Source: Methanosphaera stadtmanae (GTDB lineage Archaea; Methanobacteriota; Methanobacteria; Methanobacteriales; Methanobacteriaceae). Taken from it: a stretch of DNA of 40,640 nucleotides. The notes under the pieces are model-generated. The model had not been told where the DNA came from, searched no databases, and saw nothing but the letters and a program-made list of their open reading frames with translations. Every line of letters begins with the position of its first letter. The stretch's first letter is position 1. Shown here one piece after another: positions 11,136 through 20,243 of the stretch. The stretch is taken from assembly GCA_015062825.1 (NCBI GenBank), contig SUTR01000018.1, forward strand, positions 1 to 40,640, in the 5' to 3' direction. The position numbers were made by a program, and so were the translations under genes.

Positions 11136-11837
11136 TTAAATGTTATCCTTTAATTCTTGTATTAATTTACTGGAGACTACTCCATTATTCCTATCACCAT
11201 CACTACATACACAACCTCTTACTCCTACAATATCACAGGAAAGACTTTTAAGAAGAGGCATATCATCATTATTTACAGATCCTGCCAGTGCGACTTTTAA
11301 ATTGTAATTATGGGATTCTTCGACAAAACTTTCAAGCTGTGTCTTATCCAGATAATCGGTTAAACGTCTTCCATCTTTAACATAGGTGTCAAGCATTGCA
11401 ACATCACATCCAGATTCATATGCCACTTTTGGAATAAGATTTGATGCTACAGAACCTATATTATATGAATCTGCATACCCACATGCAACTACTGTGATAT
11501 TTTGATCATATTCCTTTATTGTCTTTACTACTGCATCCATAACATCTTTTGCCTGGCTATAATCTTTAGTTCCATAGAGACCTACCTTAACGTAATTTGA
11601 ACCAGAGACTGCACATCCCAGTGATGCTAATGAAACAGTTCCTGGTTTATATGGTACATCTCCCACTGTAGTACTTATTATCATGTCTTTAGAATATTCA
11701 CTTATTTGTTTGATTATCCATGGGAAATTAGCACCTAAAGAACCTTCCTTTGGATTTTTAATATCAAGAATATCTGCCTTACCTTTTATGGCTTCTTTTG
11801 CTTCTTCAAGATTTATTACACTAACAAGTAATTCCAT
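11136..11837 (-). CDS. mfnB: (5-formylfuran-3-yl)methyl phosphate synthase, methanofuran biosynthesis
   Basis: The 233-residue protein matches the MfnB (formerly DUF556) family. DILDIKNPKEGSLGAN places a Lys at residue 27, the position of the Schiff-base Lys in characterised MfnB. NYVKVGLYG carries the second conserved Lys (84), and VALAGSV and DIVGVRGCVC close the barrel. MfnB converts two glyceraldehyde-3-phosphate molecules into the furan precursor of methanofuran. A GTG at 11843 is also in frame. It lies inside the ribosome site GGGTG (11848-11844), six bases ahead of the ATG at 11837, so I use the ATG; this also restores the family numbering of Lys27. It lies between the 50-residue coiled-coil gene and guaB. 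Confidence 0.93.
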   Translation of the reverse strand: MELLVSVINLEEAKEAIKGKADILDIKNPKEGSLGANFPWIIKQISEYSKDMIISTTVGDVPYKPGTVSLASLGCAVSGSNYVKVGLYGTKDYSQAKDVMDAVVKTIKEYDQNITVVACGYADSYNIGSVASNLIPKVAYESGCDVAMLDTYVKDGRRLTDYLDKTQLESFVEESHNYNLKVALAGSVNNDDMPLLKSLSCDIVGVRGCVCSDGDRNNGVVSSKLIQELKDNI

Positions 11838-11923
11838 ATTCACACCCTAATAAAATTGTTTAAAAAATAATAAAAAAATAGATTTTAAAAAAAAATAAAG
11901 AAAAAATAATTTCATGAAAATAT

Positions 11924-12076
11924 TTATTCTAGAACTCTTAATTCTTTTAATAGTCTATCCCTTTCTTTTTTTAGACTTTCAATTTTTTCAATATTTTCAT
12001 CTTTGTTTTCTTTTTCCAAGACTGTTATTGTGTTTGTTATAGCTTGTAAATTTAATTCTAATGGACTGATTACCAT
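11924..12076 (-). CDS. 50-residue coiled-coil protein (short gene)
   Basis: An ATG at 12076 follows a near-perfect GGAGGT ribosome site with seven bases between. It opens a 50-codon frame ending in TAA at 11924. The product starts MVISPLELNLQAITNTITVL. Its second half (ENIEKIESLKKERDRLLKEL...) is a charged heptad pattern expected to form a coiled-coil helix. It fills most of the gap between pheS (ends 12112) and mfnB (starts 11837) on the same strand, so it is very probably cotranscribed. Strong ribosome site, operon position and normal composition argue it is real. I do not recognise the family. It could be a small interaction partner or simply an orphan helix. Confidence 0.72.
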   Translation of the reverse strand: MVISPLELNLQAITNTITVLEKENKDENIEKIESLKKERDRLLKELRVLE

Positions 12077-12111
12077 AATTACAACCTCCATTTTTTAACA
12101 ATGAAAAATAT

Positions 12112-13665
12112 TTAGAATGTTTTTATATTTTTTGTTACAGGCAATTGTCTTAACCATCCAATGTTACTTTGATATAACATTCTTATGTCTTCAATACCAT
12201 ATCTCATCATAGCTAATCTTTCTATTCCTAAACCAAATGCTGCTACTTGTGTTTGAATTCCCAATGGTTCAAGAACTTCTGGACGGAACATTCCAGATCC
12301 ACCCAATTCCATCCAACTTTTCTTCTCAGGTACGTAAATTTCTGATTCGATTGAAAGATATGTATATGGGAAGTATGCTGGTCTAAATCTTACCTTGAAA
12401 CCTAATTTTCTATAGAATTCCTTTAAGATTCCAAGTAAGTTTTTGAAACTCATATCTTCTCCTGCAACTATTCCTTCAACTTGATGGAATTCCGGCAAGT
12501 GTTTGTAATTTATTGTTTCTCTCCTGAATACTCTACCTACAGAAAACATCTTAAGTGGTGGTTGATTTTCTGATAAATATCTAACTGATAACCCAGTGGT
12601 ATGTGTTCTTAAGACAATTTGTTTTGCAACATCTTCATTCCATTTGTATTGCCATCCCTGTGAACCAGTGTTTCCACCATGTTCATGTTCTGCTCTTGTC
12701 ATATCAACTAATTTTTGATCTGGCAAATTGGCTTGACTTGGATTGGATACATAGAATGTATCCTGCATTTCTCTTGCTGCATGGTCTTGTGGCTGGAATA
12801 ACATGTCAAAATTCCAGAATGCTGATTCCAAGATATTTCCTTTTGCTTCGTCAAATCCCATGTCAATGAATATTTCACGTATTTCTTCTATTGTCTGCTG
12901 TAGTGGATGAATTTTTCCAGGGAAATTGTTTGGAACGGATGTGTTTATATCATATCCTTTATAATGTAAGTTTTTCCAGGAGCCTGTTTTTAATTGTTCA
13001 TGTGTTAATTGTGTTGCTTCATCCTGAATTGTAAATCCTTTTTCAAGTATTTGTTTTCCTTTATCATTTAAATGATATTTGAAGTCCTGTATAGTTTTAA
13101 TTTCAAAAAGTTCTTTTCTTTTCTTAAATTCTTTACGAACATCAGCAAACTCTTCAGGTATTTTATCTTCAGCAACTGTCTTTTTGTCATGAATATATTT
13201 AAGGAATTTTGATTGAGGTAATTGTGATATATCTACTTGTTTTCCATCATCAGTTAAGGATAATTTACCATTGTTCATTGTTGCCCATTTATGTCTCATC
13301 AATATTCCTATGGAAAAGTTCATTTGAGGTTTTGAAACTTCTGCTTTTTCAATGATTTCATCTAGACTTGCTTCCGTTTTTCCTTCACTATCAAAATCCT
13401 GTAAAGCTTTTAAGATTCTGTGTTCTGGCAATCCTTTAAATACATATTCTTCTCCCTCTTCAGAGAGATTAATATTATCTGTTGAATTTTTCTCTACAGT
13501 GATGATATCCTTACTTTCAAGCATTCCTGCAGCACTTGTAACTGCTTTAACAGGCATTTGTTCTGATTCTGCAATTTCTTCAGGAGTTGAATCAATATTT
13601 TTATCAATACTGTTGAGTAATTTTTTTTCATATAAATGTAATTCATTTATGACTTTATCTAGCAT
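12112..13665 (-). CDS. pheS: phenylalanyl-tRNA synthetase alpha subunit
   Basis: The 517-residue protein has the archaeal/eukaryal PheS layout. N-terminal winged-helix modules (about 1-200) bind tRNA, and the class II catalytic core follows. Motif 2 is visible as FSVGRVFRRETINYKHLPEF. Motif 3 is GLGIERLAMMRYGIEDIRML. The Phe pocket region FRPAYFPYTYLSIE and WMELGGSGMFRPEVL are intact. With PheT (not in this window) it forms the tetramer that charges tRNA-Phe. The ATG at 13665 has GGGGG at 13677-13681, a slightly long spacing of 11 bases. It is preceded 27 bases upstream by the CitG-like gene and followed by the 50-residue coiled-coil gene. Confidence 0.97.
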   Translation of the reverse strand: MLDKVINELHLYEKKLLNSIDKNIDSTPEEIAESEQMPVKAVTSAAGMLESKDIITVEKNSTDNINLSEEGEEYVFKGLPEHRILKALQDFDSEGKTEASLDEIIEKAEVSKPQMNFSIGILMRHKWATMNNGKLSLTDDGKQVDISQLPQSKFLKYIHDKKTVAEDKIPEEFADVRKEFKKRKELFEIKTIQDFKYHLNDKGKQILEKGFTIQDEATQLTHEQLKTGSWKNLHYKGYDINTSVPNNFPGKIHPLQQTIEEIREIFIDMGFDEAKGNILESAFWNFDMLFQPQDHAAREMQDTFYVSNPSQANLPDQKLVDMTRAEHEHGGNTGSQGWQYKWNEDVAKQIVLRTHTTGLSVRYLSENQPPLKMFSVGRVFRRETINYKHLPEFHQVEGIVAGEDMSFKNLLGILKEFYRKLGFKVRFRPAYFPYTYLSIESEIYVPEKKSWMELGGSGMFRPEVLEPLGIQTQVAAFGLGIERLAMMRYGIEDIRMLYQSNIGWLRQLPVTKNIKTF

Positions 13666-13692
13666 CTAATTCCATTCCCCCAATGTCTTAAT

Positions 13693-14622
13693 TTATAAAT
13701 TTTTTGTTGAATAATAATGAATTAAACTAATAAATATGGATGCTGCCGTAAAATCAGCAGTGGTTCCAGGATTATACTTTTTACTTCTTAAGTAATTATC
13801 AAATTCAATCAATGAATCTTTTCTTTCTTCTGTTGCAATATCTGTATCTTTTAGAATTGATTTTGCCTTATTAGATACATTTTTTGCTATCTTATCACCA
13901 TATTTACGTGATATTAATGTATCAGGAGTTGTTGATAATATTCTCAAGTATAGCTCCAATGTTGCATCATTTTTAGAATATTGATTTGTTAAGTCTGTAT
14001 ATGTACTGAAACCTATCTTTGTTAATACTGGTAATTTATGAGTTAATTCATAGGATAACTTATCATACTCAGATGACATTTCCAATAGATCAAATAAGTT
14101 TATATTATTTTGTATTATGTCATTGATTGTATTGTCATTATTTACATCATATTTTTCTATCTTCTTATCCATTCCACCAGCATTCGATAGGATGATTGCC
14201 TTAACAAATGCTATTGCATCATCAGGCTGAGAATATTTTAATATTAAATCCAATTTACCGGATAGTACATTGATACTTTCATCAGATGTAATTGTAGCAA
14301 CTGATGCTGCCAATGGTATTAAAAGCAATGCTATTCCAAGATTTGTATTAGTTTTAACTAAACGATTGGTATGTTCTACACATCCTAATATATCCTCACC
14401 TACATTTATTTGATCAATGAGATTTGGATAATAATGAAAGGTCTTCTCTGTTACATTTCGTAAAGGTTGACCTATGCATACACTACTTATTAGAAAATCT
14501 TCATATTTCATGTCTTCAAAGTCTTGTGTACGATGAACATTTCCTGGTTTTGGATAAGCGCTGACTTCTAATAATGTGGCTATTTCTCCCAGTTTACTAA
14601 TTTCATTACTTTCTAATAACAT
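13693..14622 (-). CDS. CitG/MdcB-family triphosphoribosyl-dephospho-CoA synthase-like protein
   Basis: The 309-residue helical protein begins with EVSAYPKPGNVHRTQDFEDM, matching the (T/Y)PKPGxVxR...DM signature of the CitG family. It ends with NPGTTADFTAASIFI, matching the PGGSADLLAA motif near the family C-terminus. In bacteria CitG makes the 2'-(5''-triphosphoribosyl)-3'-dephospho-CoA prosthetic group of citrate lyase. No citrate or malonate decarboxylase genes occur here, so that role should not be transferred; the methanogen homologues probably act in another phosphoribosyl-transfer reaction. GGAG upstream of the ATG at 14622 supports the start. It sits between hemB and pheS on the same strand. 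Family confidence is high, function confidence low. Confidence 0.82.
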   Translation of the reverse strand: MLLESNEISKLGEIATLLEVSAYPKPGNVHRTQDFEDMKYEDFLISSVCIGQPLRNVTEKTFHYYPNLIDQINVGEDILGCVEHTNRLVKTNTNLGIALLLIPLAASVATITSDESINVLSGKLDLILKYSQPDDAIAFVKAIILSNAGGMDKKIEKYDVNNDNTINDIIQNNINLFDLLEMSSEYDKLSYELTHKLPVLTKIGFSTYTDLTNQYSKNDATLELYLRILSTTPDTLISRKYGDKIAKNVSNKAKSILKDTDIATEERKDSLIEFDNYLRSKKYNPGTTADFTAASIFISLIHYYSTKNL

Positions 14623-14764
14623 ATTATTTTTTTACTCCTGATTACTCAAAATATTATGAATATTTTAGTAGTTAGTTAAAATAATTTATTATTAATTTAA
14701 TTTATGTTAAAAGTAGGTTATTAAGTTTATTATTATTATTTAAAAAAGAAGAATTATGGGAAGA

Positions 14765-15730
14765 TTATTCTATACCTAATAATTGAGGTACAAAATAACT
14801 TATTATCATATCTGCCCCTGCACGTTTAATTGATAGTAAGGTTTCATCAAGTAAATCCTCAGTTATATATCCCTTTTCAATACCTGCAGTTATCATGGAA
14901 TATTCACCACTTACCTGATATGCAATGGTAGGCATTTTGAATTGTTGTTTAACTTCCCGTAAAACATCCAAATATGCTAATGCTGGTTTGACAATTATTG
15001 CATCTGCTCCTTCATCAATATCTGACTTGACCTCCCTTAATGCTTCATCAAAGTTTGCAGGATCCATTTGATATGATTTTCTATCACCAAAGCTAGGTGC
15101 TGAGTCAGCTGCATCCCTAAATGGAGCATAGTATGTAGATGCATATTTTGCTGCATATGAAAATATTGGGGTGTTGACATAATCATTATCATCCAATGCA
15201 TCTCTTATTGCCATGACTCTTCCATCCATCATGTCACTAGGTGCTATTACATCCACGCCTGCATCAGCATAGCTTACTGCAATTTTTGAAAGGTACTTTA
15301 ATGTTTCATCATTTTGTACATACTGGTCTTCAATTATTCCGCAATGGCCATGGTCTGTATATTCACACATACAAACATCACCCATTACTACAAGGTTTGT
15401 TTGTTCTTTAAGTCCTTTTATTGTTTGTTGGATTATTCCATTCTCATCATATGCACTACTTCCAACAGCGTCCTTATGTTCAGGAATACCAAAGAGCAAT
15501 ACAGATGTTAATCCACTATCTTCAAGCAATCCTGCAAATTCTATTGCATCATCTACAGAATATCTGTATTGACCCGGCATGGTACTTATCTCTTCAGGTT
15601 TACCATCTTCTGCATCTTCTTTAATGTATAATGGATATATTAAATCATCAATGCCTACACTTGTTTGTCTAAACATTGCTCTTATACGTTCATCTGTTCT
15701 CATTCTTCTCATTCTTGTAACTGGAAACAT
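14765..15730 (-). CDS. hemB: porphobilinogen synthase (delta-aminolevulinate dehydratase)
   Basis: The 321-residue protein carries the zinc-type active site, Cys120, Cys122 and Cys130 in [13 protein letters not shown]. It also has the two active-site lysines, Lys195 in [11 protein letters not shown] and Lys248 in [12 protein letters not shown]. It condenses two 5-aminolevulinates to porphobilinogen. In methanogens this feeds coenzyme F430 (the nickel cofactor of methyl-CoM reductase), corrinoids and sirohaem. Length and motifs are normal. It lies 29 bases downstream of the agmatinase gene and leads, after a 142-base AT-rich gap, to the CitG-like gene. Confidence 0.97.
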   Translation of the reverse strand: MFPVTRMRRMRTDERIRAMFRQTSVGIDDLIYPLYIKEDAEDGKPEEISTMPGQYRYSVDDAIEFAGLLEDSGLTSVLLFGIPEHKDAVGSSAYDENGIIQQTIKGLKEQTNLVVMGDVCMCEYTDHGHCGIIEDQYVQNDETLKYLSKIAVSYADAGVDVIAPSDMMDGRVMAIRDALDDNDYVNTPIFSYAAKYASTYYAPFRDAADSAPSFGDRKSYQMDPANFDEALREVKSDIDEGADAIIVKPALAYLDVLREVKQQFKMPTIAYQVSGEYSMITAGIEKGYITEDLLDETLLSIKRAGADMIISYFVPQLLGIE

Positions 15731-15759
15731 CTTCTTTTCACCATGATATTTTTTTTAAA

Positions 15760-16641
15760 TTAATTTTGTAAACATAAATAGTCATATATTACTTTTGCTG
15801 CATTAATACTTGTTGAATCTCCTATAGTATCAGATGATACTTCAACCACATCCAAACCAATTGTATTTTTTTGTGATAATACCTGCATAAAATCCTCCAA
15901 GTCACGTGGTGTAATTCCACATGAGGCAGGAGTTCCTACAGAAGGAGCATATGCAGGATCTAGCACGTCAATATCAACTGTAATATATATTGGAGATTTG
16001 ATTTTTTTTATTTGTTTTAATATTTCTTCTTTATTATCTTGTATTTGATAGCTTGTGTAATATGTTATATTTTCTTGTTGTTTTACATATTCATGTTCTT
16101 CATATTCAGCAGAACGAATACCCAATTGAATAATTTCTTTTGGATTCAATTCATGTATTCTACGTAGGACTGATGCATGGGAATATTTTTCACCCAAGTA
16201 TTCATCCCTCATATCAAAATGTGCATCAAAATGTATAATGGTCATGTCTGAGAAAAGGTCTTCATCATAATCCCTTATTGCACCTACAACCCCATTGGTT
16301 ATAGTATGTTCTCCACCAATTGCTATTGGTGTAAGTCCCATTTCCAATACAGTACGTACTGTATCTTTTATCATAAGATTTGTCTGTTGATAATTACCAT
16401 AGTTTACCTGTACATCACCAATATCATAGTTAGGTGCTGTTAATTGCCTGTCAAATCTAAGATTATATACTTCGAAATTATATGATGCTTCTCTGACGGC
16501 ATTTGGACCATAACGTGCACCTGATTTATAACTGGTTGTACTGTCAAATGGTATTCCCATTATCGCATAGCCTTCATCTACATCATCTGTCAATTGAGAT
16601 GAAAATGCATATTTTGCCATATTGTCTGCATAAAAAAACAT
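15760..16641 (-). CDS. speB: agmatinase (ureohydrolase family)
   Basis: The 293-residue protein has all manganese ligands of ureohydrolases: His112 in AIGGEHTITNG, Asp139/His141/Asp143 in IIHFDAHFDMRD, and Asp223/Asp225 in TVDIDVLDPAYAPSVGTP. The last segment is typical of agmatinases. The reaction is agmatine to putrescine plus urea, a step of archaeal polyamine synthesis; arginase or guanidinobutyrase activity cannot be excluded. A GTG at 16653 is in frame but lies within the ribosome-site-like GTGGT (16653-16649), seven bases ahead of the ATG at 16641, so I take the ATG. It is followed 29 bases later by hemB. Deoxyhypusine synthase, which uses spermidine derived from putrescine, is encoded at 35002-35916. 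Confidence 0.92.
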   Translation of the reverse strand: MFFYADNMAKYAFSSQLTDDVDEGYAIMGIPFDSTTSYKSGARYGPNAVREASYNFEVYNLRFDRQLTAPNYDIGDVQVNYGNYQQTNLMIKDTVRTVLEMGLTPIAIGGEHTITNGVVGAIRDYDEDLFSDMTIIHFDAHFDMRDEYLGEKYSHASVLRRIHELNPKEIIQLGIRSAEYEEHEYVKQQENITYYTSYQIQDNKEEILKQIKKIKSPIYITVDIDVLDPAYAPSVGTPASCGITPRDLEDFMQVLSQKNTIGLDVVEVSSDTIGDSTSINAAKVIYDYLCLQN

Positions 16642-16745
16642 GAATATTACCACATTATAGTTTAATAATTAATTATTATTTATGTTCATCATTATAGATT
16701 AAAATTTCAATAATTTAACAAAAAATTATAAAAAAAATATGGTGG

Positions 16746-18362
16746 TTAGAAATCAAACAATGTTGTTTGTTTTGATTTTGGTTTATCTTTTTTAGATGAT
16801 TTTTCATCACCTTTTTCTTCTTTGGTTGTTTTTTCAGTACTTTCTGTAGAAGATACTTTTGTTGTTTTATTATTTTCACGAGATGACTCTTTATTAGAAG
16901 TTTTTTCATCAACCTCTTTTTGTTTTTTGGATTCTGTAACATCATCCAATTTTGGTTCACTATTAGTCTTGATGGGTTTATCCTCAAGATTATCTTCTTT
17001 AACAATACCTGTTGTTTTAGAAGATTGAGCTTTTTTAGTTGTTTTATCTTTAGCTTTTTTCTGTGCTTCTTTTTTAGCTTTTTGAATTGCTTTTTCTTCT
17101 TCTTTTTGTTTTTTCTGTAATTGTTTGATTCTATTCTTTTCTACTGAGGCAGGTATTTTACGTGAACGAAATAATTTGACTTCTTCATCTTCTAGTTTAA
17201 AGTATTCCTTCAAATCATATGCTTCTTCATTATCCTCAAATAATACTGTATAATATGGCAATTGTTTTTCTAATTCCTTTGGTGATGTATGGAGTTTTTT
17301 AGACATCTTTGTTGTTACTGCTTCTATTAAATTCTTTCTCTTTCTACTTTTTGATAGTCTTGCATAGACTGTGGAATTAGTGTATCTTGCAAATTTTTTG
17401 TAAGTTTGTCTTTTAGCTGCTGCTACTCCACGTCCCATGAATAAAAATGCATATTTCCAGTATGTGTAATTTTGTGTTCTGAATGCTCGTCCTAGGTTTA
17501 AATCAGCCAATGCTATCATTTCATATGCTTTTGCTATTTCATCCACCCGTTCATATTCTCGGGGAATATTTTCTGCAATTAGTTCTATGAGAAATTGTGG
17601 CTGTGCCTCTACTCGCATAGCATCTATTACATGTTCGGGTGTTTTACTTTTAAGTACTGTACGTACTGTGTCAAATACATTTTGTTCTCCATCTTTTTGA
17701 CTTATTACATTTAAACTATCGATTGTAACCTTTTTGGAATTGTCCACAATTGCCTCCAAGCTTGTTATTGCTGAACGCAGGTCTCCATTGGATTGTTTAC
17801 TTAATTGTTTTAATGCCTCTACATCATAATGTATATCTTCCTGCTGACATATTCTCTTAAGCTGTGCATTGATTGTATTAGTATGTATTTTAGTAAACTT
17901 TATTGTTTGACATTTATTTTTTATTGTTGTTAATCTTTTGCTGTATGGGTCATTTGCCATCATTATTAATGGTTGTTTTGTATCTTTTATTGTTTCATTT
18001 ATTGCCCTTACTCCTCCAGAGTCGTCACGACCATTAATTCCATCTACTTCATCCATTATTAAAAGTTTATATCCTGAATGAAATAAGCTTCTTGTTTTGG
18101 ATGCTTCTCCAATACTTCTTTTAAGTATATCATAGGATCTTTTATCACTTGCATTTACTTCAATTGTTTCAGAAAAATATTCCTTTCCAACAAGGTGTGC
18201 TATTGTGGTTTTACCTATACCTGGAGAACCAAGTAGTAATAATGGCTTTTGAGGCTGACCATCAGACCATTTTTTAGCCCATACTTCAATTTCTGCTTTT
18301 GGTTTAGCATTACCAAGTACTTCACCCAACGTTTTGGGTGCATATTTTTCTACCCATTTCAA
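16746..18362 (-). CDS. rfcL: replication factor C large subunit
   Basis: The 538-residue AAA+ protein begins MKWVEKYAPKTLGEVLGNAK. It has Walker A LLGSPGIGKTT, Walker B LLIMDEVDG and the archaeal RFC-L sensor and helical-lid regions. Residues from about 400 onward form a long Lys/Glu/Ser/Thr-rich tail, ending in KQTTLFDF, a consensus PCNA-interacting (PIP) box at the extreme C-terminus. With RfcS it loads the PCNA sliding clamp onto primed DNA. It lies 15 bases downstream of rfcS and is surely cotranscribed. The tail is low complexity and probably disordered, tethering the clamp. Confidence 0.97.
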   Translation of the reverse strand: MKWVEKYAPKTLGEVLGNAKPKAEIEVWAKKWSDGQPQKPLLLLGSPGIGKTTIAHLVGKEYFSETIEVNASDKRSYDILKRSIGEASKTRSLFHSGYKLLIMDEVDGINGRDDSGGVRAINETIKDTKQPLIMMANDPYSKRLTTIKNKCQTIKFTKIHTNTINAQLKRICQQEDIHYDVEALKQLSKQSNGDLRSAITSLEAIVDNSKKVTIDSLNVISQKDGEQNVFDTVRTVLKSKTPEHVIDAMRVEAQPQFLIELIAENIPREYERVDEIAKAYEMIALADLNLGRAFRTQNYTYWKYAFLFMGRGVAAAKRQTYKKFARYTNSTVYARLSKSRKRKNLIEAVTTKMSKKLHTSPKELEKQLPYYTVLFEDNEEAYDLKEYFKLEDEEVKLFRSRKIPASVEKNRIKQLQKKQKEEEKAIQKAKKEAQKKAKDKTTKKAQSSKTTGIVKEDNLEDKPIKTNSEPKLDDVTESKKQKEVDEKTSNKESSRENNKTTKVSSTESTEKTTKEEKGDEKSSKKDKPKSKQTTLFDF

Positions 18363-18377
18363 TTTGATGCATCCTGT

Positions 18378-19337
18378 TTAACTGTTTAGTATTAAAAATT
18401 TACTAATTAAAGCTTCTAGTTGAAGTCTAGGATTTGCTCCTTCTCTTATTCTATAATCACATTCACTCATATATTCCATTATTTTTATAAAGTTTTCTTC
18501 AGATATGATTCCATCCTTTGTCATTTCAGAGACTTCCTGATAGAATTGTGTAATTAAATCATCCCCACTGATTCCATCGACTATCATTATATCTCTTAAC
18601 AAATCCCTTGCTGTCATGAAGTCCCTATCTAATGCTTTGTTAATAATTTTACGCACATCTTTTGGTTTTGCTCTACTTATAACATCAAATACTGTTTCTT
18701 CTGTAACTTTATTGTCTGTGGTTGTTGATGCTTGTAGGATGTTTATTGATTTTCTCATGTCCCCCTGTGTAAAGTATACTATTGATTCTAGTGCTGATTG
18801 TTCTGCTTCTATTTCTTCACATTCTGTAATGTATTGTAAACGTTTTATGATTTGTGCTGATTTAATTGGTGAAAATCTAAATATTGCACAACGGGATTGT
18901 ATTGGATCTATGATTTTTGATGAATAATTACATGATAATATGAAGGAGGATGTTTTTGTGTACATTTCCATTTCTCTTCTTAATGCTTGCTGGGCATCTT
19001 TGGTCATGTTATCTACTTCATCCAAGAAGATTATCCTAAATGGTGCTCCTACAGCTTTGAGTTTACAGAAGTTTTTTATTTCATTTCTAACTGTGTCTAT
19101 TCCTCTTGCATCTGATGCATTTAATTCTAGGAAGTTTTGTTGCCAGTACTCTCCAAGTAAACTTTTTACTAATGCTAATGCACATGTTGTTTTTCCAACA
19201 CCTGCAGATCCTGTAAACATTATGTTAGGCATGGAATTTTCTTCAACATATCTTTTTAAACGTTCTACTATTTGTTCTTGTCCTACTACGTCATCAAGTG
19301 TTTGTGGTCTGTATTTTTCTACCCATGGAATGTTCAT
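18378..19337 (-). CDS. rfcS: replication factor C small subunit
   Basis: The 319-residue AAA+ protein starts [20 protein letters not shown]. It shows Walker [11 protein letters not shown], Walker [11 protein letters not shown], the arginine-finger SRC motif [12 protein letters not shown] and the family's C-terminal collar. Four copies with one RfcL form the clamp loader. AGGTGG upstream of the ATG at 19337 supports the start. No intein is present, although archaeal rfcS often carries them. The 167-base gap upstream to the SHOCT gene is AT-rich and presumably holds the promoter of the rfcSL pair. Confidence 0.97.
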   Translation of the reverse strand: MNIPWVEKYRPQTLDDVVGQEQIVERLKRYVEENSMPNIMFTGSAGVGKTTCALALVKSLLGEYWQQNFLELNASDARGIDTVRNEIKNFCKLKAVGAPFRIIFLDEVDNMTKDAQQALRREMEMYTKTSSFILSCNYSSKIIDPIQSRCAIFRFSPIKSAQIIKRLQYITECEEIEAEQSALESIVYFTQGDMRKSINILQASTTTDNKVTEETVFDVISRAKPKDVRKIINKALDRDFMTARDLLRDIMIVDGISGDDLITQFYQEVSEMTKDGIISEENFIKIMEYMSECDYRIREGANPRLQLEALISKFLILNS

Positions 19338-19504
19338 TTTCTATTATCCACCTAAATAATGGTTTGTTTTATTTTTAATTTTTTATAAAAATTCTATATA
19401 CTTAATTTTATTATTCAATATTATTATTTTTTTTAATTAGAAAAGTTTCTTAAAAAAAAATATGAAAAAAAATGTTATTGATTCAGGAGATGAAAAAAAT
19501 TTAA

Positions 19505-20239
19505 TTATAATTCCAATAATTGTTTTTTCTTTTGATTAAATTCTTCTTCTGTTATAATTCCATCTTCTTTTAGTTGATAGTATTTTCTTATTTCATCTGC
19601 AGGATCTATTTGGATTGTTTGTGTTTCTTCTGTAATTTCTGAATTTTCATAGTCATTCAATGGATTTGTCTGATTAAATTCAGGACTTGAAGTTGTTTCA
19701 TAGTTCTTTGGTTGTGGTGGTAATTTGTTAGGATTTGTAATATGTGGATATGGCTGTGGCATAGGTCCCTTATCCTTAGGTGTTTGTGAATTTAATTTCT
19801 TATCTATTGGTGTTTGTAACTTGGAATTTTTGTCATTACTTTTATTGGAGGATGATTTTGTTTGTTGATTATTTGTTTGTCTTGACTGATTGATTCTAGG
19901 TTCATTATTCTTAATATTTAACAATGTGTCAAAAAATCTTTTAAATTCATCATCATTATTATCCACACCAGCTAATTCAAATTGTGCATCAGGCATTCCA
20001 ATCGTCATTTTAGGTTCGTTTATGAAATTTCCTTCTTTATAATCCAGGAATACTATTTGTTGTATTGGCAATACTATTGAATTGTTATTGGATTCATATG
20101 AATCCATGACTACCTGATTTTGTCTTATTATTGCAGAGCATTTACCTACTCCATTTACTTTTACTATTCCCACACCTTCTCCTTTTTGGATAAATGGTAT
20201 TACATTAGGATTTACTTGTATGTTATTAAATAAGGACAT
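19505..20239 (-). CDS. SHOCT-domain protein with N-terminal PH-like region
   Basis: The 244-residue protein has three parts. Residues 1 to about 110 look like a compact beta-rich domain (GVGIVKVNGVGKCSAIIRQN..., SIVLPIQQIVFLDYKEG), reminiscent of bacterial PH-like domains. Residues 115 to 205 are a Gln/Asn/Pro/Ser/Lys-rich disordered linker. The C-terminus DEIRKYYQLKEDGIITEEEF is a SHOCT helix pair, a short oligomerisation-type module. An upstream ATG at 20281 is in frame but lies inside the RNase Z gene. AGGAGAA at 20254-20248 points to the ATG at 20239, which starts four bases after the RNase Z stop. It is therefore coupled to RNase Z. Function unknown. Confidence 0.82.
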   Translation of the reverse strand: MSLFNNIQVNPNVIPFIQKGEGVGIVKVNGVGKCSAIIRQNQVVMDSYESNNNSIVLPIQQIVFLDYKEGNFINEPKMTIGMPDAQFELAGVDNNDDEFKRFFDTLLNIKNNEPRINQSRQTNNQQTKSSSNKSNDKNSKLQTPIDKKLNSQTPKDKGPMPQPYPHITNPNKLPPQPKNYETTSSPEFNQTNPLNDYENSEITEETQTIQIDPADEIRKYYQLKEDGIITEEEFNQKKKQLLEL

Positions 20240-20243
20240 TTTA

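Noticed and set aside
16715-17005. Lys-rich minus-strand frame over the rfcL tail
   Set aside because: It is the shifted frame of the low-complexity Lys/Glu tail; the PIP box in the rfcL frame shows which frame is real.
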